The notes: generated by a model not told the origin, from the letters alone. A DNA stretch of 64,000 bases from Pseudomonas californiensis (GCF_021147775.1 NZ_JAGTPK010000005.1:124001-188000), one strand, 5' to 3'. Numbered from the stretch's first letter, positions 1-10,450 are shown. Numbers and translations are program-made.

Positions 1-93
1 GGAAGTGATGCGCCGTCTGCCTAAGAAATCTTGCCGTATAACGGACGCGCTGACCCGAGCCCCCGATAGCGTCTGTTTCCGGCTGCCTTTGAC

Positions 94-122
94 TTGTCAA
101 AGTACGCACTATTCAGTAAGAT
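94..122 (+). promoter_or_regulatory. Probable sigma-70 promoter of rplM-rpsI
   Basis: TTGTCA at 94-99 and TAAGAT at 117-122 are separated by 17 bp, about 40 bp before the rplM start. An overlapping TTGACT lies at 89-94. Positions 1-88 hold no gene I can recognise. Assignment is by motif and position only. Confidence 0.5.
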
Positions 123-136
123 CCGCCGTCTCATTT

Positions 137-152
137 TCAGGGCGGCCCCTGA
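137..152 (+). promoter_or_regulatory. Short leader hairpin upstream of rplM
   Basis: TCAGGG (137-142) and CCCTGA (147-152) form a perfect 6-bp stem with a 4-nt loop, ending 11 nt before the start codon. L13 is known to repress its own operon in E. coli, so this could be the regulatory leader structure. That link is inference. Confidence 0.3.
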
Positions 153-163
153 GGCTATAAAGA

Positions 164-592
164 ATGAAAACTTTTACTGCTAAACCGGAAACAGTTAAGC
201 GCGACTGGTTCGTCGTCGACGCTGCTGGTCAGACCCTGGGTCGTCTGGCCACCGAAATCGCGAGCCGTCTGCGTGGCAAGCACAAGCCGGAATACACTCC
301 GCACGTTGATACCGGTGACTACATCGTCGTCATCAATGCCGAGCAGATCCGCGTGACTGGTGCCAAGACCACCGACAAGATCTACTACTCACACTCCGGT
401 TTTCCGGGCGGGATCAAGTCGATCAACTTCGAAAAGCTGATCGCCAAAGCTCCTGAGCGCGTGATCGAGACCGCGGTCAAAGGCATGCTGCCTAAGAACC
501 CGTTGGGTCGCGACATGTATCGTAAGCTGAAAGTCTATGCGGGCGCTGTACACCCTCATACTGCTCAGCAGCCCCAAGAACTGAAGTTTTAA
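164..592 (+). CDS. rplM: 50S ribosomal protein L13
   Basis: The 142-residue protein is full length for bacterial L13, an early-assembling 23S rRNA-binding protein of the large subunit. It begins MKTFTAKPE and carries the family signature around residues 105-125 ([10 protein letters not shown]). The ATG at 164 lies a few bases after an AAAGA purine stretch. It is followed after 14 bp by rpsI, the usual two-gene operon. In E. coli L13 represses this operon's translation, which would fit the hairpin in the leader here. Identification is secure. Confidence 0.98.
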   Translation: MKTFTAKPETVKRDWFVVDAAGQTLGRLATEIASRLRGKHKPEYTPHVDTGDYIVVINAEQIRVTGAKTTDKIYYSHSGFPGGIKSINFEKLIAKAPERVIETAVKGMLPKNPLGRDMYRKLKVYAGAVHPHTAQQPQELKF

Positions 593-606
593 CGGAATAG
601 TTCATT

Positions 607-999
607 ATGTCGGCGACTCAAAATTACGGCACTGGCCGTCGCAAGACCGCAACCGCACGCGTTTTCCTGCGTCCGGGCACTGGTAACATCTCGATCAACA
701 ACCGCACTCTGGAATCGTTCTTCGGTCGCGAAACTGCCCGCATGGTAGTTCGTCAGCCGCTGGAACTGACCGAGACAGTTGAGAAGTTCGACATCTACGT
801 CACCGTTATCGGTGGCGGTGTAAGTGGTCAGGCTGGCGCAATCCGCCACGGTATCACTCGCGCTCTGATGCAGTACGACGAGACTCTGCGCGGCGCGCTG
901 CGTAAAGCAGGCTTCGTAACTCGCGATGCTCGTGAAGTTGAACGTAAGAAAGTCGGTCTGCGTAAAGCGCGTAAGCGTCCGCAGTACTCGAAGCGTTAA
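607..999 (+). CDS. rpsI: 30S ribosomal protein S9
   Basis: The 130-residue protein is S9, whose basic C-terminal tail reaches into the P site of the 30S subunit. The tail here ends [17 protein letters not shown], the conserved SKR terminus. The N-terminal [17 protein letters not shown] block is typical of the family. It is the second gene of the rplM-rpsI operon and is followed by a strong intrinsic terminator. Confidence 0.98.
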   Translation: MSATQNYGTGRRKTATARVFLRPGTGNISINNRTLESFFGRETARMVVRQPLELTETVEKFDIYVTVIGGGVSGQAGAIRHGITRALMQYDETLRGALRKAGFVTRDAREVERKKVGLRKARKRPQYSKR

Positions 1000-1019
1000 T
1001 TCGCTCTTCGTTCAAGAAG

Positions 1020-1054
1020 AACGCTCGGTCCCTTTTGGGGCCGGGCGTTTTTTT
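1020..1054 (+). terminator. Rho-independent terminator after rpsI
   Basis: A 13-bp stem (1020-1032 with 1037-1049, including two G-T pairs) closes on a TTTT loop and is followed by a run of seven T. It ends the ribosomal protein operon. The stretch 1055-1218 before petA has no clear gene. A promoter for petABC is expected there but I see no convincing boxes. Confidence 0.92.
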
Positions 1055-1218
1055 ATGGGTGTCTGTCTGGGGTCCTGTAGGCTGACACACCGTTGCGTCG
1101 GGTATTGCCTTGTGGGCTTAAAGGCATTTATTTACCATCCGGCAGAACATGAAGTTGCTGAAGGGTCACACGCAAACGTCTGATTCAGCAGGCAAGACCG
1201 CTGACGAGAGGGGGCGCA

Positions 1219-1812
1219 ATGAGTCATGACGGCGTGAACACACGCAGACGTCGCTTCCTGGTGACGGCTACGTCCGTGGTAGGTGCCGCTGGGGTGGTGG
1301 GCGCGGCGATCCCCTTTGTAGGGTCATGGTCGCCTGGTGCCAAGGCGAGGGCTGCGGGAGCGCCAGTCAAGGTCAATGTCAGCAAGATCGAGCCAGGCCA
1401 GCAAATGGTCGCCGAATGGCGAGGCCAGCCGGTTTTTATTCTGCGCCGCACGCAAGATATTCTGGATAGTCTTGAACGGATGGCTGATCAGCTGTCTGAC
1501 CCTCAATCCAGAGCCTCCGTCCAGCCTGACTATGTTGATCCGCTCTTGCGCTCGATCAGGCCAGATATCGTGCTGTTGATCGGGATCTGCACGCATCTGG
1601 GGTGTTCCCCGACCTTTCGTCCTGAGGTTGCGCCTGTCGATCTTGGCAAAGACTGGAAGGGCGGCTATTTCTGTCCTTGCCATGGCTCTCGTTATGACTT
1701 GGCAGGTCGGGTCTACAAATCGCAGCCTGCGCCTTTGAACCTGCCGGTTCCACCTTATTTCTATGAGTCCGACAGCATCATCGTCATTGGCGTCGATCAG
1801 GAGGGCGTGTGA
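1219..1812 (+). CDS. petA: Ubiquinol-cytochrome c reductase, Rieske iron-sulfur subunit
   Basis: This 197-residue protein is the Rieske subunit of the cytochrome bc1 complex (complex III). It takes one electron from ubiquinol and passes it to cytochrome c1. The two [2Fe-2S] ligand boxes are visible as CTHLGC and CPCHGS. The N-terminus has a twin-arginine motif (TRRRRFLVTA) followed by a hydrophobic segment, the Tat-dependent membrane anchor expected of Rieske proteins. The stop codon overlaps the petB start (TGATG), so translation is probably coupled. First gene of petABC. Confidence 0.97.
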   Translation: MSHDGVNTRRRRFLVTATSVVGAAGVVGAAIPFVGSWSPGAKARAAGAPVKVNVSKIEPGQQMVAEWRGQPVFILRRTQDILDSLERMADQLSDPQSRASVQPDYVDPLLRSIRPDIVLLIGICTHLGCSPTFRPEVAPVDLGKDWKGGYFCPCHGSRYDLAGRVYKSQPAPLNLPVPPYFYESDSIIVIGVDQEGV

Positions 1813-3026
1813 TGAGCAAGTTCATGGCCTGGATCGACGCGCGTTTTCCGGCCACCAAAAGTTGGGAAAAGCACCTCAGTCAGTACTACGTCGCGCGGAA
1901 CCTCAACTTCTTCTACTTTTTCGGCTCGCTGGCGCTGCTGGTGCTGTTCAATCAGCTGTTGACCGGTATCTGGCTGACCATGAGTTACACGCCCACGGCG
2001 CAAGGAGCGTTCGCGTCTGTCGAGTCGATCATGCGTGACGTCGAGCACGGCCCGATACTGCGCTTGCTGCACACCACGGGTGCTTCTGCGTTCTTTATCG
2101 TCATCTACCTGCATATGTTTCGCGGGCTGCTCTACGGCTCGTATCAGAAGCCGCGGGAGCTCGTGTGGATCTTTGGCATGCTGATCTATGTGGCGCTCAT
2201 GGCAGAGGCTTTCATGGGCTATCTGCTGCCGTGGGGGCAGATGTCGTATTGGGGTGCGCAAGTCATCATTTCGTTGTTCGGTGCCATCCCGTTTATTGGT
2301 GAAGATCTCGCGCAATGGATTCGCGGTGATTATCTGGTTTCCGGGATTACCCTGAACCGGTTTTTCGCACTGCACGTGATAGGGCTGCCGCTGGTTATTG
2401 TCGGGCTTGTTGTGCTGCACCTCATAGCGCTGCGTGAGGTGGGTTCGAACAACCCGGATGGTATCGATATCTGGAAGCACCTTGATGAGCACGGCAGGCC
2501 GCTGGACGGTATCCCGTTTCACCCGTACTACACCGTGAAGGATTTGTTCGGCGTGGCTGTCTTCCTGTTTGTTTTTTGCGGCATCGTATTTTTCTATCCG
2601 GATATGGGGGGATATTTTCTCGAAAAGCAGAATTTCGAGCCCGCCAATGCATTCAAGACCCCCGAGCATATTGCTCCCGTCTGGTACTTCACGCCGTTCT
2701 ACGCAATCCTGCGCGCCGTCCCCGAAAAGCTCATGGGTGTGATGGCCATGGCCGGCGCGATCGCTGTGTTGTTCGTGTTGCCCTGGCTTGACCGTAGCCC
2801 TGTCAGATCAATGCGCTACAAGGGGTGGCCGAGCAGGATCGCCTTGCTGGTGTTCTGTGTAGCGTTTGTGACGCTTGGGTATCTGGGGGCAAAGACGCCG
2901 ACGCCTGGACGTGCGCTGGTGGCACAGATCTGCGCTTGTCTGTACTTCGCTTATTTCCTGCTGATGCCGCTTTACACCCGGTTCGAGAAACCCCGACCTC
3001 TGCCGGAAAGAGTGACTGGTCGATGA
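1812..3026 (+). CDS. petB: Ubiquinol-cytochrome c reductase, cytochrome b subunit
   Basis: This 404-residue multi-span membrane protein binds hemes bL and bH and forms both quinone sites of complex III. The sequence has the cytochrome b N-terminal half with its histidine-bearing helices, and a PVWYFTPFYAILRAVP stretch, which is the family's PEWY-loop region with PVWY here. I chose the ATG at 1812, which overlaps the petA stop, over an in-frame GTG one codon upstream. It overlaps petC by 4 bases (ATGA). Confidence 0.97.
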   Translation: MSKFMAWIDARFPATKSWEKHLSQYYVARNLNFFYFFGSLALLVLFNQLLTGIWLTMSYTPTAQGAFASVESIMRDVEHGPILRLLHTTGASAFFIVIYLHMFRGLLYGSYQKPRELVWIFGMLIYVALMAEAFMGYLLPWGQMSYWGAQVIISLFGAIPFIGEDLAQWIRGDYLVSGITLNRFFALHVIGLPLVIVGLVVLHLIALREVGSNNPDGIDIWKHLDEHGRPLDGIPFHPYYTVKDLFGVAVFLFVFCGIVFFYPDMGGYFLEKQNFEPANAFKTPEHIAPVWYFTPFYAILRAVPEKLMGVMAMAGAIAVLFVLPWLDRSPVRSMRYKGWPSRIALLVFCVAFVTLGYLGAKTPTPGRALVAQICACLYFAYFLLMPLYTRFEKPRPLPERVTGR

Positions 3027-3802
3027 AAAAGCTATGGGCCATAGGCGTGCTGATGCTACTGCCGGCGTTGGTGCTGGGGGCCGAGAGCAATGCACAGCTT
3101 GAGCGGGTGGATATCGATGTTGGCGACAAGGCCGCTCTGCAGGATGGCGCTCGTACCTTCGTCAATTACTGTATGGGCTGTCACAGTGCCAAGTACCAGC
3201 GCTACGAGCGTGTCGCGGATGATCTTGGCATTGCGCACAACCTGATGCTGGAAAAGCTGGTATTTACCGGCGCCAGAATCGGCGACCACATGGACATCGG
3301 CATGCAGCCCAGCGATGCGGAAGCGTGGTTTGGTGCGGTGCCACCCGATTTGACCCTGGTGGCAAAAGTGCGCGGTACGGATTGGCTCTATGGCTACATG
3401 CGCTCGTTCTACGAAGCCCCCTCAAGGCCATGGGGCGTTAACAACAAGGTCTTTCCTGATGTGGCGATGCCTAACGTGCTGGCTGGGCTCCAGGGACGTC
3501 AGGTTCTCGGTTGCAGGCAGGTGCAGGCCACCGAGGGTGAGGCACGCAAGTACGACCCGCTGTCGGGTGCGCCGCTGATGCACCAAGAGTGTGATCAATT
3601 GATTGTGGTGCCAGGTAGCGGCGAGCTGACGGAAAAGCAGTTCGACGAAAAGATCAGGAATCTGGTGAGCTTTCTCGCCTATTCGGCCAACCCGGTTAAA
3701 CTTCAACATCAACGCATTGGCGCTTATGTGCTGCTGTATCTGGCCTTCTTTCTGGTCTTCGCTTACTTGCTCAAGCGTGAATACTGGAGGGACATCCGCT
3801 GA
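3023..3802 (+). CDS. petC: Cytochrome c1 of the bc1 complex
   Basis: The 259-residue precursor is the c-type heme subunit of complex III, which hands electrons to soluble cytochrome c. It has a cleavable signal peptide (MKKLWAIGVLMLLPALVLGAES), one heme c motif (CMGCH, about residue 50), and a C-terminal membrane anchor (GAYVLLYLAFFLVFAYLLKREYW). The start at 3023 is preferred over longer in-frame possibilities because it gives a signal peptide and a 4-base overlap with petB. Last gene of petABC. Confidence 0.96.
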   Translation: MKKLWAIGVLMLLPALVLGAESNAQLERVDIDVGDKAALQDGARTFVNYCMGCHSAKYQRYERVADDLGIAHNLMLEKLVFTGARIGDHMDIGMQPSDAEAWFGAVPPDLTLVAKVRGTDWLYGYMRSFYEAPSRPWGVNNKVFPDVAMPNVLAGLQGRQVLGCRQVQATEGEARKYDPLSGAPLMHQECDQLIVVPGSGELTEKQFDEKIRNLVSFLAYSANPVKLQHQRIGAYVLLYLAFFLVFAYLLKREYWRDIR

Positions 3803-3895
3803 TTACGCGCCGTTGCGCGTTACGCCATGCACGTTGTTGGCGTCTCGCTACAGGCTGCTGCCCTGCTGCAGATGCGGGCAACGCAAGATTACAGA

Positions 3896-3912
3896 ATTTA
3901 CTTTGCGTAAAT
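3896..3912. promoter_or_regulatory. Inverted repeat upstream of sspA
   Basis: ATTTAC (3896-3901) and GTAAAT (3907-3912) are perfect inverted arms separated by 5 bp. A possible -10 box, TATCTT, follows at 3917-3922. The site lies in the 3803-3998 gap between petC and sspA. It could be an operator or chance. No regulator can be named. Confidence 0.25.
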
Positions 3913-3998
3913 GAGCTATCTTGTCGCCCGCGATGAGCGCCTGTACTGCGGTGTTCGTGTGCAAGTTCGATAAATTTCAACAAGCGAGGAGGATCGCC

Positions 3999-4616
3999 AT
4001 GGGCGTGACCAACCGGTTGGCCTGCTACTCCGACCCCGCCGACCACTATTCCCATCGAGTGCGTATCGTGCTCGCCGAGAAGGCTGTCAGCGCAGAAATC
4101 ATTGATGTTGTGACCGGGCGTCATCCGCCACAGCTCATTGAAGTGAATCCTTATGGCAGCGTGCCAACCCTGGTTGACCGCGATCTCGCGTTGTACGAGT
4201 CGACGGTGGTGATGGAATACCTGGATGAACGTTATCCGCATCCACCGCTGTTGCCGGTCTACCCCGTAGCGCGTGCCAACAGTCGTCTGCTGATTCATCG
4301 GATTCAGCGTGACTGGTGCGGGCTGGTGGATCTGATTCTGGATTCGCGCAGCAAAGAAGCTGCTCGCGTGCAGGCGCGCAAGGAATTGCGCGAAAGCCTG
4401 ACCGGCGTTTCTCCGCTGTTTGCGGAAAAAGCTTTTTTCATGAGTGACGAGCAAAGTCTCGTCGATTGCTGTCTACTCCCCATACTCTGGCGTTTGCCGA
4501 TTCTGGGTATTGAATTGCCACGGCCTGCCAAGCCGTTGCTCGATTACATGGAGCGCCAATTTGCGCGTGAGGCTTTTCAGACAAGTCTGTCTGCCGCCGA
4601 ACGTGAAATGCGCTAA
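3999..4616 (+). CDS. sspA: Stringent starvation protein A
   Basis: This 205-residue protein has a glutathione S-transferase fold but acts as an RNA polymerase-associated regulator during starvation. In pathogens it affects virulence and stress gene expression. The thioredoxin-like N-terminal half (residues about 8-85) contains [20 protein letters not shown], and the helical C-terminal half completes the GST fold. The ATG at 3999, 9 nt after an AGGAGG-rich site, is chosen. An in-frame extension to 3921 lacks family similarity. sspB follows after 17 bp, the usual pair. Confidence 0.95.
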   Translation: MGVTNRLACYSDPADHYSHRVRIVLAEKAVSAEIIDVVTGRHPPQLIEVNPYGSVPTLVDRDLALYESTVVMEYLDERYPHPPLLPVYPVARANSRLLIHRIQRDWCGLVDLILDSRSKEAARVQARKELRESLTGVSPLFAEKAFFMSDEQSLVDCCLLPILWRLPILGIELPRPAKPLLDYMERQFAREAFQTSLSAAEREMR

Positions 4617-4633
4617 GGCTTAAGGAGCCGTTG

Positions 4634-5050
4634 ATGAACTCCAGTCGCCCTTATCTGGTTCGTGCTCTTTACGAGTGGATCGTCGATAACGATTGCACTC
4701 CGCATGTGCTGGTCAATGCGGAGTATCCGTCGGTGCAGGTCCCGCAAGGGTTTGCCAATGACGGGCAGATTGTCCTGAACGTTTCGCCCAGTGCTGTGCG
4801 TCATCTGCACATGGACAATGAAGCTGTCAGTTTTGAAGGCCGCTTCGGCGGTGTGCCGCACACGCTCTATGTGCCTGTTGCTGCGATTCTGGGTATCTAT
4901 GCCCGGGAAAACGGTCAAGGCATGGTTTTCGATCTGGAGCCCTCCCTCGAGGACGACGAGATCGAAATGGACGATGGCGACGATGCGCCGCCACCCAACA
5001 GCGAGCCGCCGCGCCCTAGCGGCAGGCCGAGTCTGAAAGTGGTGAAATAA
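4634..5050 (+). CDS. sspB: ClpXP protease specificity-enhancing factor SspB
   Basis: The 138-residue adaptor binds ssrA-tagged peptides and hands them to ClpXP for degradation. The folded substrate-binding domain occupies residues about 1-105. An acidic and proline-rich flexible linker follows, and the protein ends in a short ClpX-binding tail (RPSLKVVK), as in E. coli SspB. The ATG at 4634 is preceded by TAAGGAG; an in-frame TTG one codon earlier is less likely. Co-transcribed with sspA and followed directly by a terminator. Confidence 0.95.
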   Translation: MNSSRPYLVRALYEWIVDNDCTPHVLVNAEYPSVQVPQGFANDGQIVLNVSPSAVRHLHMDNEAVSFEGRFGGVPHTLYVPVAAILGIYARENGQGMVFDLEPSLEDDEIEMDDGDDAPPPNSEPPRPSGRPSLKVVK

Positions 5051-5080
5051 AAAAGGCGATCCGAAAGGATCGCCTTTTTC
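5048..5080. terminator. Bidirectional intrinsic terminator between sspB and the BON lipoprotein gene
   Basis: GGCGATCC (5055-5062) and GGATCGCC (5067-5074) form a perfect stem around a GAAA tetraloop. An A-run stands before it and a T-run after it, so it can serve both converging transcripts. Confidence 0.93.
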
Positions 5081-5099
5081 ATGGCTGCCTGTCTGGCGG

Positions 5100-6400
<1,301 letters not shown>

Positions 6401-6436
6401 TCAGTTTCGCGGCTTGGCCAGTTGGCAAAGCACGCA

Positions 6437-6811
6437 TCAGCTGTCGAAAGCATTCGTTATCCAGTTAAGGGGAGCGGCGTTACCTGGGGCTGCATCGACC
6501 GCTATCACGTCGAAACGGCAGGGGGAGCTGGCCCAGTTTGTTTCTTGTTGCAGGAAAAGCTGTGCAGCAATGACTATCTTCTTCTGCTTGCGAAAATCGA
6601 CGCTTTCCATCGCACCACCCCAGCCGGAATGGCTGCGGTAGCGAACTTCGACGAATACTACTGTATCGCCGTCGAGCATGACTAGATCCAGCTCACCGCG
6701 TTTGCACAACCAGTTTTGGGCGATCAGGGTCAGGCCCCGCTGCTGCAAGTAGTGCAGGGCGAAGGCTTCGGCCTCGCGCCCTGCTTGCTGGCGGGTGATG
6801 CGTTGCGTCAA
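6437..6811 (-). CDS. yraN: YraN family (UPF0102) nuclease-fold protein
   Basis: This 124-residue protein belongs to UPF0102, a small endonuclease-like fold of unknown biological role. The typical GELDLVMLDGDTVVFVEVRYRS block holds the acidic and E-x-K/R pattern of Holliday-junction-resolvase-like nucleases. I read the start as TTG at 6811, because it overlaps the lpoA stop codon (TTGA) and no ATG fits. Translation is then coupled to lpoA. A 168-bp gap separates it from gmhA downstream. I see no terminator there. Confidence 0.88.
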   Translation of the reverse strand: MTQRITRQQAGREAEAFALHYLQQRGLTLIAQNWLCKRGELDLVMLDGDTVVFVEVRYRSHSGWGGAMESVDFRKQKKIVIAAQLFLQQETNWASSPCRFDVIAVDAAPGNAAPLNWITNAFDS

Positions 6812-8622
6812 GGAGTGGTGTTCGGCAGACGTTGAACCTTGCCGTCAACGAACTCTGCCCATGGCAACTGGCGCTCGACTCGACGGTTGGGGTTCATGCT
6901 CAGGCTGCCCGACAGACCATCGATGCGGGTGTCCGGCAAGGTCTTCAACTGGCCAAGGCGCGGTGCCAGGCGATAGGCGTCAATGCCCATTGCGTAGAGG
7001 CGGCCCAGGCTGCCAGCTGCTTGCGGCCATTGAGCGGTGACTTGCTGACGCAGCGGATCATCGGCGTTCAGCAGCCAAGGCGTTTCGCAGAAGCGCACGC
7101 CGTTGAGGTCCATGTACTGCGCGTGGTCATTGCTGTTGGTAAACAGGTGCGAGGTCGCGTAGACAGGAACATCCCCTGCGTACTGGAACACCATGGTCGG
7201 TTTGATCTGTTGCGCCTGCTGGGGGGTTGCGGCCAGGAACATGAAATCTATGTCCTGACGGCGGCTCGGCTGAGCGGCAACCTGAGTGCCTGTGGTGCTT
7301 TGCAGGCGTTGTGCACGACCTTCGCTTTTGCGCAGTTGAAACAGATCAGCGACCTGCTGGGCCAGTTCAACAGGCTGGTCCACGTGTTCGGCGGCGATCA
7401 GCGTACCGCCCTTGGCTTGCCAGCTTTTGCGGAAGGCGTCCAGAACACGATCGCCCCATTCACCCTTCGGCACCATGGCAACTGCGCTGCGCTTGCCGTC
7501 GGCCCAGGCGCGACGTGCAACTTCGCGAGCCTCGTCTTCGGCAGCAAGACCAAACTGGAACAGCTGGGGAGGGCCTTCGTTACCCGCGTCGCTGTAATTC
7601 AGCGCCAGCGTGGTGATCGGCAACTGTTCGCGGCTATTGAGTTGCTTGACGAGATTCTTCTCCAGTGGGCCTACGACCAGCTGGACGCCAGCGGCCTGGG
7701 CCTGACGATAGAACTCGTCCATTGAGGTCAGGCGCGAGCTGTCGAAGACCTGGATAGCAGGAGGATTCTGTCCCGCTTGCTGAGCCTGGTAATGCGCAGC
7801 CATGAAGCCTTCACGCAGCGCCTTGGCAACCGCCGCCAACTGGCCATCTTGTGGCAGCAGCAAAGCGATCTTGGTCAGCGGTTCGCTGGTCAGGGCGCGC
7901 AGCTGCGCCAGCGTGGTCGGCAGTTGCAGCGCGGCCGGGTGCTGTGGGTTCTGCGCTTTCCAGGTGTCGATCGCTGCCTGCTGTTGCTCAAGTGTGCCGG
8001 CACCCTTGATCGAGCGGGCCAGATTCAGCCAGCCCGCCATGTCGCCTGTGGCCGGGCTTTGCAGTTGTTCGGCCGGCAGTGCGGAAACCAGCGTCCAGAT
8101 AGCATCGTTGTTTGCGCTTGCGTCGGCACCTTGCAGCAATGGGCTGGTCGCGACGCGCTCGTTGGCCGCCTGAAGGGCCTGGCCATCGGCTTCCAGAGCG
8201 CGAGCCTTGACCTTGTGGGTGCGAACCTGCTGCTCGACCGACAGCTCACCCAGGCGCTGCAGGCTCGGGTGGTTCAGCGCGGTCAATGCTGCCTTGGGCT
8301 GATTGCGCCCCATGGCCAGCTCGGCGGAAAGGGTGCTTGCAAACACCTGAAGGCCGGGTTTGAGTGTGTCAAGTTGCACTTGCCCAAGAATCTGAGCAGC
8401 GCGTCCTGCGTCGTTCTGACGATTTGCCAGGTCCGCTGCGCTCAGGCGCAGGGTCGAAGCCTGTTCAGGAGTCTTGGCAGTGGTCGCCTGATCGAGCAGC
8501 TGCTCGATACTGGCATCAGGGGTGCGAGGGAGCTCGCCAAGGCTGGACGAGGGCGAGCTGGCGCAAGCCGCAAGTAGTGCAGCGAGGCAGAGGGCAGAGA
8601 ACAGCCGCAGGCAGGCGATCAT
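6808..8622 (-). CDS. lpoA: Penicillin-binding protein activator LpoA (LppC family lipoprotein)
   Basis: The 604-residue outer-membrane lipoprotein should reach through the periplasm to stimulate PBP1a peptidoglycan synthesis. A signal peptide ends in the lipobox LAAC (about residue 20). The N-terminal part is helical and TPR-like (residues about 30-250), rich in Gln and Ala. The C-terminal part (about 260-600) is a periplasmic-binding-protein-like fold with KIALLLPQDGQLAAVAKALREG at its start. First gene of the minus-strand operon and divergent from rsmI, as in E. coli. Confidence 0.92.
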   Translation of the reverse strand: MIACLRLFSALCLAALLAACASSPSSSLGELPRTPDASIEQLLDQATTAKTPEQASTLRLSAADLANRQNDAGRAAQILGQVQLDTLKPGLQVFASTLSAELAMGRNQPKAALTALNHPSLQRLGELSVEQQVRTHKVKARALEADGQALQAANERVATSPLLQGADASANNDAIWTLVSALPAEQLQSPATGDMAGWLNLARSIKGAGTLEQQQAAIDTWKAQNPQHPAALQLPTTLAQLRALTSEPLTKIALLLPQDGQLAAVAKALREGFMAAHYQAQQAGQNPPAIQVFDSSRLTSMDEFYRQAQAAGVQLVVGPLEKNLVKQLNSREQLPITTLALNYSDAGNEGPPQLFQFGLAAEDEAREVARRAWADGKRSAVAMVPKGEWGDRVLDAFRKSWQAKGGTLIAAEHVDQPVELAQQVADLFQLRKSEGRAQRLQSTTGTQVAAQPSRRQDIDFMFLAATPQQAQQIKPTMVFQYAGDVPVYATSHLFTNSNDHAQYMDLNGVRFCETPWLLNADDPLRQQVTAQWPQAAGSLGRLYAMGIDAYRLAPRLGQLKTLPDTRIDGLSGSLSMNPNRRVERQLPWAEFVDGKVQRLPNTTP

Positions 8623-8846
8623 TGATGTGTTCCTGATACTCGAGCGAATTAACGGCGAATTGTACCCAAGCGCTGGCCGGGGCGCGACGTCGCAGGTGTG
8701 ATATTGATCGTGATAAGGCTTTCTACCGAATGATCATTTCAATCGGACAGTGCTTTGAGGTATCGCAGGGCAGTCTGTTCACGCTTATTTATTCCTTTTT
8801 TACAGGGTTCCATGGTGCATGAGCCGTCGGTCAAGGTCGTAGCCTG

Positions 8847-8852
8847 TACAAT
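8847..8852 (+). promoter_or_regulatory. Candidate -10 box for rsmI
   Basis: TACAAT preceded by TG (extended -10 form) lies 44 bp before the rsmI start, inside the 274-bp divergent region 8623-8896. No good -35 is visible. The same region must hold the lpoA promoter on the other strand, which I cannot place. Confidence 0.35.
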
Positions 8853-8896
8853 GCCGCCCTTCAGGTATCACGCTTAACAAACAAGAGGTCTGCGCT

Positions 8897-9769
8897 TTGA
8901 CTGTTCCGGTTGCTTCGAATTCCACCCTTGGCTCGCTTTATGTGGTGGCTACGCCTATCGGCAATCTGGACGACATGAGCGTGCGCGCGTTGAAGGTGTT
9001 GCGCGAAGTCGCCCTGATTGCCGCCGAGGATACGCGGCACTCGTCACGGTTGATGCAGCACTTCGGTATATCGACTCCGCTCGCCGCGTGCCATGAACAC
9101 AACGAACGTGATGAGGGTAGTCGTTTTATCACTCGTCTGTTGGCGGGTGACAGCGTGGCGCTGATTTCGGACGCAGGCACACCACTGATTTCCGACCCCG
9201 GCTACCACCTGGTGCGTCAGGCCCGAGCCGCCGGGGTGCCGGTTGTGCCGGTGCCGGGCGCCTGCGCGTTGATCGCTGCGCTGTCGGCAGCCGGCCTGCC
9301 GTCGGACCGTTTCATTTTCGAAGGGTTTCTTCCGGCCAAGGCGGTGGGGCGCAGGGCAAAGCTGGGGCATGTCAAAGAAGAACCGCGCACGCTGATCTTC
9401 TATGAAGCGCCTCATCGCATCCTGGAGTGCCTTCAAGACATGGAGCTGGTCTTCGGTGCTGAGCGTCCGGCATTGCTGGCGCGTGAATTGACTAAAACCT
9501 TTGAGACGCTCAAGGGTCTTCCCTTGGGCGAGCTGCGTGCATTCGTAGAGTCAGACAGTAATCAGCAGCGCGGTGAGTGCGTCGTGCTGGTGGCAGGCTG
9601 GACGCCGCCGGAAGACGAGGACATAGTCGGTGCGCAGGCTCGCCGGGTGCTGGATCTGCTGCTTGAAGAGATGCCACTCAAGCGCGCCGCAGCGCTGGCA
9701 GCCGAGATCACAGGGGTTCGGAAAAACCTGCTGTATCAGGTTGCTCTGGAAAAACAGAAGGGCCACTAA
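8897..9769 (+). CDS. rsmI: 16S rRNA (cytidine1402-2'-O)-methyltransferase
   Basis: The 290-residue SAM-dependent enzyme 2'-O-methylates C1402 of 16S rRNA, next to the N4 position methylated by RsmH, which is encoded 1.2 kb downstream. It has the tetrapyrrole-methylase fold: the YVVATPIGNLDD start motif, ISDAGTPLISDPG, and VPVPGACALIAALSAAGLP. The start is TTG at 8897, placed after an AAGAGG ribosome-binding site. No ATG fits the conserved N-terminus. Followed by rnpB after an 80-bp gap. Confidence 0.94.
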   Translation: MTVPVASNSTLGSLYVVATPIGNLDDMSVRALKVLREVALIAAEDTRHSSRLMQHFGISTPLAACHEHNERDEGSRFITRLLAGDSVALISDAGTPLISDPGYHLVRQARAAGVPVVPVPGACALIAALSAAGLPSDRFIFEGFLPAKAVGRRAKLGHVKEEPRTLIFYEAPHRILECLQDMELVFGAERPALLARELTKTFETLKGLPLGELRAFVESDSNQQRGECVVLVAGWTPPEDEDIVGAQARRVLDLLLEEMPLKRAAALAAEITGVRKNLLYQVALEKQKGH

Positions 9770-9851
9770 GCCGGGTTTTCACAGGCACAAAAGCATTTAT
9801 CAAGCTTTAAGGCTTGTTCTCGTTGGCGTGTGCCGCTAACCTTGTCGGCGG

Positions 9852-10208
9852 AGAGTCGATTGGACAGTCGCTGCCTCTTGTTGTTCCGCAACAAGGGGGG
9901 GAGGAAAGTCCGGGCTCCATAGGGCGGAGTGCCAGGTAACACCTGGGAGGCGCGAGCCTACGGAAAGTGCCACAGAAAATAACCGCCTAAGCACTTCGGT
10001 GCCGGTAAGGGTGAAAAGGTGCGGTAAGAGCGCACCGCACGTCTGGCAACAGTTCGTGGCAAGGTAAACCCCACTCGGAGCAAGACCAAATAGGGTTCCT
10101 AGGCGTGGCCCGCGCTGGAACCGGGTAGGTTGCTAAAGACGTCCAGTGATGGCCGTCGTAGAGGAATGACTGTCCTCGACAGAACCCGGCTTACAGATCG
10201 ACTCTCCA
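9852..10208 (+). ncRNA. rnpB: RNase P RNA, bacterial type A
   Basis: This is the catalytic RNA of RNase P, which trims tRNA 5' leaders. The ends AGAGTCGAT (9852-9860) and ATCGACTCT (10197-10205) pair as helix P1. The universally conserved GAGGAAAGTCCGGGCTCC is at 9901-9918, and its partner region ACAGAACCCGGCTTA lies near 10180-10194, forming P4. Length of about 355 nt fits type A. The exact 3' end is approximate. Location between rsmI and mraZ is usual for pseudomonads. Confidence 0.96.
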
Positions 10209-10412
10209 CCTTTCTCCCTCCTCTGCTTTTCAGCAGCAGATGCGTTTCCTAATACCAAAAAAATCTTAAACCTCACAAATCACTTTAACTTGCGGCTGTA
10301 GTTGCCTGAGTTGAATTGGGTTTGTCTGCCTGAACCGTTCCGGTTTCGCATTTTTCTCTCCAATACCACTCCTAAATCTCCGAAATGTAAGGGTTTTCCT
10401 TAAGACCGCGCC

Positions 10413-10442
10413 TTGACGGTGTGGTGGGCGCATTCCTATAGT
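10413..10442 (+). promoter_or_regulatory. Sigma-70 promoter of the dcw cluster (Pmra)
   Basis: TTGACG (10413-10418) and TATAGT (10437-10442) are 18 bp apart, 74 bp before the mraZ start. It is the best promoter match in the window, in the 307-bp gap 10209-10515 between rnpB and mraZ. The rest of that gap shows only a weak hairpin near 10220-10240 and no gene. Confidence 0.8.
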
Positions 10443-10450
10443 GTGCGCAA

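Noticed and set aside
10219..10240. CTGCTTTTCAGCAG hairpin after rnpB as a terminator
   Set aside because: The stem is only 5-6 bp and no T-run follows; too weak to call.
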